DNA of 64,000 nucleotides from contig NZ_JAUOPD010000003.1 in NCBI RefSeq assembly GCF_030546745.1, positions 62,001 through 126,000 of the forward strand, given 5' to 3'. Shown here piece by piece: positions 55,439 to 61,998 of the stretch. The position numbers and the translations under genes were made by a program. Every line of letters starts with the position of its first letter. Position 1 is the first letter of the stretch. The notes under the pieces are model-generated. The model saw only the letters and a list, made by a program, of their open reading frames with translations, did not search any database and had not been told where the DNA came from. The DNA is from Thalassotalea sp. 1_MG-2023 (GTDB taxonomy: Bacteria > Pseudomonadota > Gammaproteobacteria > Enterobacterales > Alteromonadaceae).

Positions 55439-57292
55439 TTAATAACTCGACTGTCGTGCGTCTTGTAATGTTTTAATCACTTTAAAAGCGTCTTTTAAAT
55501 GCTCTCGCTCTAATTTTGAGATATCTTTTGGCGCTAAAAAATTGTCAGCTTGACAGTTAGCTGCAAGCTTTTTAGCTTGATGCTCCATTCGTAATAATGA
55601 CAAAAATTCAAAAGCGTCGATTAAATTTGCCGCAGAAGACTTTGTTAAAGCAGGTGTGCCCGCTGTTTGTTTAAGACGTTCGATGGTATTGGTTGCTGAA
55701 ATGCCTTGGCTAAGCGCGTAAATTCGCGCCAAATCAACAATAGGAGCGATACCATTATGTTTTAAATCCAGTACCTGTTTGTTTTCTCCATCTTTTATTA
55801 ATACAAAGTCCCTAAAAAAGCCTAAAGGCGGTCTATTTAACAGTGCATTTCTTGATAAATGAGCGAGGAAAAGTGTGCTTTTCTTCGTTTTAGTTAGCAG
55901 TTGTGTTCTTACCTCGTTTAATAAATCCTCATTGCCGTGAACCGTGGTTAAGTCGAAAAAAACACTACTATTTAGTAGCGCTTGAGGGCTAGGAGTATTA
56001 ACCCAACTATTGAAATATTCATGCCAAACTTGCTGAGTTTGACGCCATTGCTGATTGGTCGCCATAATGTCGCCTGGGCAATAAATAAAGCCACAGGTCG
56101 CTAGTCCATCTGAAACAAATGTTGCCAAATTGAGAAACCATTGATCGTGTTCTGGTTTCATGTCATTACTGATAATTAACGCATTGTCTTGATCGGAATG
56201 GGCAAATTGCTCTTCTCGAGCTTGTGAACCTGCTGCTAACCAAGCAAAGCTGACAGGAGCTTTACCTAGTTGCTGCTCAGCCAGTTCTATTAACCTTATG
56301 GTAAAAGCAGAAGTGATAGCGCTTATGCTTTTACCTACATGATCTGCTGTGGTGCCTAGCTTGGCCATTTTAATTTGTAGCTTAGGTAACAATTTACTAA
56401 TTTGTGTTAATTCTTCTAATGAACTTGCTTTACGAATAAGGTGAGTTAAGTTAACCGCATTTTGGCTTTCATGATTCATTAAATCAGTAATGGTGACCAT
56501 GGCTAACAATTTATTGTGCTGAAGAACAGGCAAATGGTGAATGCGCTTTGCTGTCATCAACATAAGCGCATCATAAGCGCGACTGCCTTCATTAATTGTC
56601 AGCATGTTTTTGGTCATTACTTCACTCACGGGCAGTGAATAGTCTAGCCCTTTTGCAATACATCGTTGTCGTAAATCTTTATCGGTTACTATACCAACTG
56701 GCAGGCGAGCAGTATCGTTGGAAGTAACAACCAAACATGAGAAACCTAACGTTGTCATTTCAATAGCGGCTTGTTGAATAGAACTGTTTTCAGTAATCGT
56801 GGCAACTGGACTATGGTAAAACTGGCTGATATCGGTGTTCATTAACGATGATGCTAAAATAGCATCCTCATTTAGTTGAGACATCTTACTTTTTAATCTT
56901 TGTGCCGAGCTATCTTGAAAAAAGTTAATCACTGCAGGGTATTGGCGAATAATTTCTTGCAGTGTTTGATATTGAATACAGTAAGCAAGCGTATCTTCTT
57001 CGGTTTCTACGGTAATGTCTTCGCTATGTTCTGTGTGGCAAAAAGCAGTACATATATCGCCTTCACCATATTTTCCAGTTAATTCATTATTTTTATTGTA
57101 ATAGGCAAGAGCACCTTTTCTAATAATGAAAAGTGAATTTTGCTCACACTGGCTTGGTGGAAGTGTTTGCTGCTGTTTGATGTAACAAATTCGAATAGCG
57201 TTTATTAATGATTGAATTTTGTTTAATGGTAGTTGATCAAATGGAGGAATGGCTTGAATAAAGTCACGAACTTCGGCTATTTCATTATCCAT
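55439..57292 (-). CDS. cNMP-binding/CBS/DUF294 putative nucleotidyltransferase
   Basis: A 617-residue cytosolic protein. In order: a cyclic-nucleotide-binding-like domain (about 15-130, PPFDQLPLNKIQSLINAIRI onward), two CBS domains (PVATITENSSIQQAAIEMTT and VMTKNMLTINEGSRAYDALM), a DUF294 nucleotidyltransferase-like domain with GSQAREEQFAHSDQDNALII (G-S, then paired Asp) and a DUF294 C-terminal helical domain. The resemblance to the GlnD/GlnE nucleotidyltransferase core suggests protein or nucleotide modification, but no substrate is known. It is divergent from the symporter genes and heads the exonuclease pair. Confidence 0.92.
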   Translation of the reverse strand: MDNEIAEVRDFIQAIPPFDQLPLNKIQSLINAIRICYIKQQQTLPPSQCEQNSLFIIRKGALAYYNKNNELTGKYGEGDICTAFCHTEHSEDITVETEEDTLAYCIQYQTLQEIIRQYPAVINFFQDSSAQRLKSKMSQLNEDAILASSLMNTDISQFYHSPVATITENSSIQQAAIEMTTLGFSCLVVTSNDTARLPVGIVTDKDLRQRCIAKGLDYSLPVSEVMTKNMLTINEGSRAYDALMLMTAKRIHHLPVLQHNKLLAMVTITDLMNHESQNAVNLTHLIRKASSLEELTQISKLLPKLQIKMAKLGTTADHVGKSISAITSAFTIRLIELAEQQLGKAPVSFAWLAAGSQAREEQFAHSDQDNALIISNDMKPEHDQWFLNLATFVSDGLATCGFIYCPGDIMATNQQWRQTQQVWHEYFNSWVNTPSPQALLNSSVFFDLTTVHGNEDLLNEVRTQLLTKTKKSTLFLAHLSRNALLNRPPLGFFRDFVLIKDGENKQVLDLKHNGIAPIVDLARIYALSQGISATNTIERLKQTAGTPALTKSSAANLIDAFEFLSLLRMEHQAKKLAANCQADNFLAPKDISKLEREHLKDAFKVIKTLQDARQSSY

Positions 57293-57356
57293 GTTTGTTC
57301 CTTATATAAAATCAACATTTAAAATCTTAGTCTGTTGTAGTGCATTATTAGGTGTT

Positions 57357-57397
57357 CGGTCAACTAAGATCGTCACCCCCTAGACTAAAGTGTAATA
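57357..57397. promoter_or_regulatory. Candidate control element of the acetate-type symporter promoter
   Basis: A CGGTCAACTAAGATCGTC followed by ACCCCCTAGACTAAAGTGT sits between the divergent DUF294 and DUF4212 genes. From memory, similar C-run plus CTAGACTAAAG sequences precede acs/actP-type genes controlled by CrbR-like response regulators in related bacteria; I cannot verify this here. Confidence 0.4.
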
Positions 57398-57574
57398 CCT
57401 CGGCAAAAAAAACCTTGTTAGTGTGTATCTTAGTTTAGTTTTATTGTGCTTTTTAAATCTATAAAAAGCTAAAGCATCATAAAACTAACGATAAAAACAA
57501 CAGGTATTAAAAGCGCGAAATAATAAAAAAGCGCAATAATAATGGGCTTTAAAGCTCAATGCTAGGAGAAAACA

Positions 57575-57826
57575 ATGGAAGACAAAGCGTCATATTGGCA
57601 AGATAATCTTCGCCTAATATTTATCTGTCTTGCTATCTGGTTCGTGGTGTCATTTGGGTTTGGCTTACTGTTAGTTGAGCCGCTAAATGAATTTCGTCTG
57701 GGTGGGTATAAACTAGGTTTCTGGTTTGCACAGCAAGGTTCTATTTATACATTCGTTGGTCTTATTTTTTGGTACACCAAAAAAATGAATGACCTCGATA
57801 AAAAATATAATGTGGAGGACGCGTAA
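57575..57826 (+). CDS. DUF4212 small subunit of sodium:solute symporter
   Basis: An 83-residue inner-membrane protein with two helices (LRLIFICLAIWFVVSFGFGL and FWFAQQGSIYTFVGLIFWYT), matching the small subunit described with VC_2705-type symporters (TIGR03647/DUF4212). It starts after a good TAGGAG and its stop overlaps the start of the large subunit by one base (TAATG), typical of a two-component transporter. The exact role of the small subunit is not known. Confidence 0.92.
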   Translation: MEDKASYWQDNLRLIFICLAIWFVVSFGFGLLLVEPLNEFRLGGYKLGFWFAQQGSIYTFVGLIFWYTKKMNDLDKKYNVEDA

Positions 57827-59565
57827 TGGATGAGTTAAGGCTCTATACGTGGATCGCCGTAGGCGGTACTTTTGCATTATATTTCTTCATTGCATGGTGG
57901 GCACGAGCGGGCTCAACTAGCGACTTTTACGCGGCTGGCGGCGGAGTAACACCGCTACAAAACGGTATGGCGATTGGTGCCGACTGGATGAGTGCAGCGT
58001 CTTTCATTTCGATGGCTGGCCTGATCGCCTTTTTAGGTTACGGGGGCTCTGTATTCCTAATGGGGTGGACAGGCGGCTACGTTTTACTCGCTATGTGTTT
58101 AGCACCTTATATGCGCAAACATGGTAAGTTTACGGTGCCAGAGTTTATTGGTGACCGTTATTATTCTCGTACTGCTAGAATTGTGGCGATTGTCTGTTTG
58201 ATTATTGCTTCAATGACCTACATCATTGGTCAAATGAAAGGTGTTGGCGTTGCCTTCTCGCGCTTCTTAGAAGTTGATTACGACCACGGGTTATACATCG
58301 GTATGGGGGTCGTGTTTGTTTACTCTGTTTTAGGTGGCATGAAAGGGATCACTTATACGCAAATAGCTCAATACTGTGTATTGATCATGGCATACACTAT
58401 TCCGGCAATCTTCATTTCCTTACAGTTAACAGGTAATCCAATTCCACAACTTGGTTTAGGTTCAACGTTAGCTGATGGTAGCGGTGTTTATTTACTTGAT
58501 AAACTTGATATGGTGGTGACCGACTTAGGATTTAAAGAGTATACCACGGGAGTATTAGGTAATTCGGTTAATATGTTTGCTTATACGTTATCACTAATGA
58601 TCGGTACTGCGGGTTTACCTCACGTGATTATGCGCTTTTTTACTGTCCCATCGGTAAAAGCTGCACGTTCATCAGCAGGTTATGCCTTAGTATTTATCGC
58701 GTTGCTCTATACAGTTGCCCCTGCGGTAGGTGCAATGGCAAGGTTGAATTTGATGAATACTATTGAACCAGTGGCGGGTCAAAACCTTGAATATGCTGAA
58801 CGTCCGCAATGGTTTAAAGATTGGGAAAAAACGGGTTTATTAAAGTTTGAAGATAAAAATGGTGACGGTAAAGTACAATATGTTGCTGATGCTGATACAA
58901 ATGAAATGGTAAAAGTTGACCGTGACATTATGGTATTAGCCAATCCAGCGATTGCAAATTTACCTAATTGGGTGATTGCATTGGTAGCTGCCGGTGGCTT
59001 AGCCGCAGCATTATCTACCGCCGCAGGTCTACTCTTAGCAATATCTTCCTCTATATCCCATGATTTAATGAAAGGGATACTTACGCCTGATATGTCGGAG
59101 AAGAATGAGCTATTAACCGGACGAATAGTCATGACACTGTCGATATTGTTGTCAGGTTATTTGGGGCTCAATCCGCCTGGATTTGCCGCCGGTACCGTTG
59201 CTCTTGCTTTTGGTTTAGCAGCATCGAGTATCTTCCCAGCATTAATGATGGGGATTTTCTCTAAAACGATGAATAGTAAAGCTGCTATCTGGGGCATGTG
59301 TTCAGGTATTGGTGCAACGTTACTGTATGTATTCCAACATAAAGGCATTATGTTTGTTAAAGGCACTGAGTTTTTAGGCGACATGGATCCAAATTGGTTT
59401 ATGGGTATTTCACCAGAAGCTTTCGGTGCTGTTGGGGCATTGATTAACTTCACTGTCGCTTTTGTTATTCTTAAGTTGAGTGCTCCTGCACCACAAGAAA
59501 TTCAAGACTTAGTAACAAACTTCCGCACACCACATGGTGAAGTGGCTGCGGCGCATGACCATTAA
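57826..59565 (+). CDS. Sodium:solute symporter, VC_2705/ActP-like (probable acetate or short-chain monocarboxylate)
   Basis: A 579-residue SSS-family transporter with about 13 membrane helices. Typical parts are DFYAAGGGVTPLQNGMAIGA, DWMSAASFISMAGLIAFLGY (sodium-site helix), FTVPEFIGDRYYSRTARIVA and GGLAAALSTAAGLLLAISSS. It carries a soluble insert (about 318-365) with an EF-hand-like loop, FEDKNGDGKV, residues 341-350. The pairing with DUF4212 and the nearby CrbS-like kinase make acetate or a similar carboxylate the likely substrate. A strong terminator follows. Confidence 0.92.
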   Translation: MDELRLYTWIAVGGTFALYFFIAWWARAGSTSDFYAAGGGVTPLQNGMAIGADWMSAASFISMAGLIAFLGYGGSVFLMGWTGGYVLLAMCLAPYMRKHGKFTVPEFIGDRYYSRTARIVAIVCLIIASMTYIIGQMKGVGVAFSRFLEVDYDHGLYIGMGVVFVYSVLGGMKGITYTQIAQYCVLIMAYTIPAIFISLQLTGNPIPQLGLGSTLADGSGVYLLDKLDMVVTDLGFKEYTTGVLGNSVNMFAYTLSLMIGTAGLPHVIMRFFTVPSVKAARSSAGYALVFIALLYTVAPAVGAMARLNLMNTIEPVAGQNLEYAERPQWFKDWEKTGLLKFEDKNGDGKVQYVADADTNEMVKVDRDIMVLANPAIANLPNWVIALVAAGGLAAALSTAAGLLLAISSSISHDLMKGILTPDMSEKNELLTGRIVMTLSILLSGYLGLNPPGFAAGTVALAFGLAASSIFPALMMGIFSKTMNSKAAIWGMCSGIGATLLYVFQHKGIMFVKGTEFLGDMDPNWFMGISPEAFGAVGALINFTVAFVILKLSAPAPQEIQDLVTNFRTPHGEVAAAHDH

Positions 59566-59586
59566 TTAAATGCTCGCGCATTAATC

Positions 59587-59618
59587 AAAAGCTTCTACTT
59601 GTAAGGGTAGAAGCTTTT
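59587..59618 (+). terminator. Intrinsic terminator of the symporter operon
   Basis: A perfect 12-bp stem AAAAGCTTCTAC / GTAGAAGCTTTT with an 8-base loop, followed by CTTTT. Confidence 0.9.
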
Positions 59619-59724
59619 CTTTTCCGCGAAAATGATAGAATATTTGGTTTAACAAATAATATTACTGAGTAATAAAGTGTATTGTTTGCTAACCCAAGTA
59701 TTATAAAAAAGATAGGATGATTGG

Positions 59725-60165
59725 ATGAACCGTCACACCAAACTTGCCATTTTACTGGCCCCATTTCTTATTCTAGGTGGTTATGTATTATCAGACCTGT
59801 ATTTAGAAGATCAAGCGAGTGATCTACGTTTATATAATATGCAGCCTTTTGGTCATTGTGATGTGATAAATCAAAAATGTGTGTTGCAATCAGGCGAGTT
59901 TGAAATCAACGTTATGCATGAAAACGGGATTACTACGGTTAATTCTACGTTTCCACTTGATACAGCAACACTCTTTACGGTGGATAACGCTAATAATCCA
60001 ACTGGCTATCAATTAGGGATGAAAGACACACCTTATTACTGGAAACGTGAAACCAATTTAGGCGAGTTAATACCTAACAAAGGTGACAAATTAAAATTAC
60101 GCTTTATTGGCGAAATTAAAGGCGGCAAATATATCGCTGAATTTTATAGCCAAACGGTAAAATAA
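59725..60165 (+). CDS. Small membrane-anchored protein of unknown function
   Basis: A 146-residue protein with an N-terminal signal anchor (LAILLAPFLILGGYVLSDLY) and a beta-rich periplasmic part of about 115 residues. This contains one Cys pair (GHCDVINQKCVL) that could form a disulfide. The start follows GATAGGATGATTGG. I do not recognise a family. It lies alone between the symporter terminator and the convergent soxR gene. Confidence 0.75.
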   Translation: MNRHTKLAILLAPFLILGGYVLSDLYLEDQASDLRLYNMQPFGHCDVINQKCVLQSGEFEINVMHENGITTVNSTFPLDTATLFTVDNANNPTGYQLGMKDTPYYWKRETNLGELIPNKGDKLKLRFIGEIKGGKYIAEFYSQTVK

Positions 60166-60193
60166 GTTTTAAATAACGATATGCAATTGCCTG

Positions 60194-60634
60194 TTATTTT
60201 TTATCTAAAATAACAGGGCCAGAGCCTATATCTCCTAAGGTGTCTTCTGGATTATATAACGGACAGCTGTTCATTGATAAACACCCGCAACCAATACACC
60301 CCGTTAAACTGTCTTTAAGCCTTTTCATGTAACTAATACGCATCGTTAAGGCTTGCTGCCACTGGCTCGCGAGTACTTGCCAGTCTTGCGTAGTAGGCGT
60401 GCGATTATTGGGCAGTGAGGCAAATGCTTGTTTTATTTCCTCAAGGCTAACACCCATTTTTTGAGCTGCTTTGATCACCGAAATTCGTCTTAATACATCG
60501 GGCTTGTAACGTCGTTGATTGCCAGTATTGCGCCAACTTCTGATCAGGCCCTTAGCTTCGTAAAAATGTAAGGTTGATACGTTAACCCCAGCTCGTTTGG
60601 CGACACGTCCGACAGATAAATGTGCGTCTTGCAT
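60194..60634 (-). CDS. soxR: Redox-sensing MerR-family activator SoxR
   Basis: SoxR is a [2Fe-2S] regulator that is activated when redox-cycling compounds oxidise its cluster. The 146-residue length fits (E. coli 154). The MerR helix-turn-helix reads LSVGRVAKRAGVNVSTLHFY, the dimerisation helix follows, and the cluster ligands are in CIGCGCLSMNSC (C-x2-C-x-C-x5-C). The start at 60634 has TAGGAG upstream. A near-perfect SoxR box lies 47 bases upstream, in the divergent promoter region, so the plus-strand short ORF, VOC and reductase genes are the likely targets. Confidence 0.95.
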   Translation of the reverse strand: MQDAHLSVGRVAKRAGVNVSTLHFYEAKGLIRSWRNTGNQRRYKPDVLRRISVIKAAQKMGVSLEEIKQAFASLPNNRTPTTQDWQVLASQWQQALTMRISYMKRLKDSLTGCIGCGCLSMNSCPLYNPEDTLGDIGSGPVILDKK

Positions 60635-60680
60635 AATGGTGCTCCTAAGTTTTTTTCACTATAAGCAAAAAAAACCTTTA

Positions 60681-60698
60681 CCTCAATATAACTTGAGG
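60681..60698 (+). promoter_or_regulatory. SoxR box in the divergent promoter
   Basis: CCTCAATATAACTTGAGG matches the classical soxS operator CCTCAAGTTAACTTGAGG in all but the central bases. It lies in a stretched spacer: TTTACC (60677-60682) as -35 and a weak TAAGCT (60702-60707) as -10 are 19 bases apart, as MerR-family promoters require. Confidence 0.88.
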
Positions 60699-60742
60699 TT
60701 TTAAGCTTCGATTTATTCATAATAAAAACAGGAGTGAACAAC

Positions 60743-60850
60743 ATGAATATACCTAATCCAGTACTTTTAACCCCCCATGAGCGAAAGCCGTTATCGGTTT
60801 TTTTAACTAATTATTTAGCACTGTTTAATCACACAATGATGAACAAATAA
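60743..60850 (+). CDS. SoxR-controlled short ORF (leader peptide or small protein)
   Basis: A 35-codon ORF beginning MNIPNPVLLTPHERKPLSVF, with an excellent AGGAG 7 bases before the ATG. It is the first thing transcribed from the SoxR-box promoter. Codons 14-21 contain a terminator-like hairpin (60784-60804), so it may be a leader peptide whose translation decides read-through, or simply a small protein. Its stop is 21 bases before the VOC gene start. I do not recognise the peptide. Confidence 0.6.
   Translation: MNIPNPVLLTPHERKPLSVFLTNYLALFNHTMMNK
60784..60804 (+). terminator. Terminator-like hairpin inside the SoxR-controlled short ORF
   Basis: AAAGCCG pairs with CGGTTTT (one G-U wobble) around a TTAT loop and the right arm continues as seven T. 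The stem is short with three GC pairs, so strength is moderate. It lies inside the short ORF, before the VOC and reductase genes. Confidence 0.45.
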
Positions 60851-60871
60851 CGCAATAAGGGAGGTGTAATC

Positions 60872-61321
60872 GTGCATTTAGAACATATCAATCTCGTGGT
60901 AAAAGATATCCCTGAAACGCTGACATTTTACCAAGCAGCGTTTCCCCACTGGCATATACGTGGACGTGATACGCAAACTTGGTACGGTAAAAAGAGGCAA
61001 TGGCTTCATTTTGGTGATGATTACCAATATTTAACTTTTAATGATGGAGGCACGGGTGAGAATAGAAACTTGCAGGGAGCTACTGTCGGATTAGCGCATT
61101 TTGCCTTTGTGACAAATAACTTGCAGGCACTGATTACTCGCCTTGAAACCGCAGGTTTTGAGCGTACAAGTAGTGGTGAAGTATTAACTCAGCGAAAAAA
61201 TGCGTATTTTATCGATCCCAACGGCTTCGAAGTAGAGTTTGTTGAATATACAAGTGATATTCCTCAAGAGCGAAATAAGTATCAAGAATCACAAAAACAT
61301 AGTCAGGAATTGAATGTATGA
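60872..61321 (+). CDS. VOC-family (glyoxalase/bleomycin-resistance fold) protein
   Basis: A 149-residue protein from a GTG start with a strong GGGAGG upstream. Two beta-alpha-beta-beta-beta units are visible: MHLEHINLVVKDIPETLTFY at the start and GLAHFAFVTNNLQALITRLE in the middle, ending in KNAYFIDPNGFEVEFVEYTS. The metal-ligand positions look intact (His5, His in GLAHFAF, Glu in FEVEFVEY). Enzymatic roles in this superfamily vary, so the reaction is open. It is controlled from the SoxR-box promoter and overlaps the next gene by 4 bases (ATGA). Confidence 0.85.
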   Translation: MHLEHINLVVKDIPETLTFYQAAFPHWHIRGRDTQTWYGKKRQWLHFGDDYQYLTFNDGGTGENRNLQGATVGLAHFAFVTNNLQALITRLETAGFERTSSGEVLTQRKNAYFIDPNGFEVEFVEYTSDIPQERNKYQESQKHSQELNV

Positions 61322-61833
61322 AGACCGTTATTATTGTGGCAACCTCGCGAAAAAATGGTAATACAACAAAAAGTGCTGATGCATTAGCTTCTGTGTTATC
61401 TGCTGATATTATCGACCTCACTCATTATCAATTATCGTATTATGATTATCAGCATCAAAACCAAGACGATGACTTTCTCACCTTGGTTGAACAGGTGCTT
61501 CAATATGATTTAATTGTGTATGCAAGCCCTGTTTATTGGTATGCGATGTCAGGGCAAATGAAGGTGTTTTTTGATCGGTTAACAGATCTGTTAACTGTTA
61601 AGAAGTTGATGGGAAGAGCGTTAAAAAATAAGTATAACGCTGTTATTTCAACGGGCGCTGAAGCAACCGCGCCTGATTGCTTTGTTAAGCCATTTGCGTT
61701 AACTGCTGGATATTTTGACATGATATTTTTAGGTAATTTCTATTTCCCTGTTTTTGAGCAGGAAGTAGCAATAAACGCAGCGTTTGAACAATATATTGCG
61801 ACAACAGCAAAGTCGCTAATGCAAAGTATTTGA
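61318..61833 (+). CDS. Flavodoxin-fold NAD(P)H-dependent oxidoreductase
   Basis: A 171-residue protein of the NADPH-dependent FMN reductase/flavodoxin-like family. The phosphate-binding loop for FMN is in VATSRKNGNTTKSADALASV (about 7-26), and the flavin ring contact in DLIVYASPVYWYAMSGQMKV with DRLTDLL following. Such enzymes reduce quinones or other redox-active compounds by two electrons, which suits a SoxR-regulated operon. It is translationally coupled to the VOC gene. Confidence 0.88.
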   Translation: MKTVIIVATSRKNGNTTKSADALASVLSADIIDLTHYQLSYYDYQHQNQDDDFLTLVEQVLQYDLIVYASPVYWYAMSGQMKVFFDRLTDLLTVKKLMGRALKNKYNAVISTGAEATAPDCFVKPFALTAGYFDMIFLGNFYFPVFEQEVAINAAFEQYIATTAKSLMQSI

Positions 61834-61918
61834 ATTACTTGTTGCGCTCAGTGGCCGTTATGAACAGAATACTTACGGTGCTTTATATGGGTAATTTCTT
61901 GTAAAACAAAGCCTATTT

Positions 61919-61947
61919 AGCAATTAGACCAAAATCTAATTGCTTTT
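61919..61947 (+). terminator. Intrinsic terminator of the SoxR-controlled operon
   Basis: A perfect 10-bp stem AGCAATTAGA / TCTAATTGCT with a 6-base loop and four T. Confidence 0.8.
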
Positions 61948-61998
61948 GTGCTCAATATTTGGAAACTTAGCTTATTCATAGTTTTTTTGAGCGGTTTT

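Noticed and set aside
58779-59132. 117-codon antisense frame in the symporter gene
   Set aside because: Antisense shadow of a well-supported gene, without start signals.
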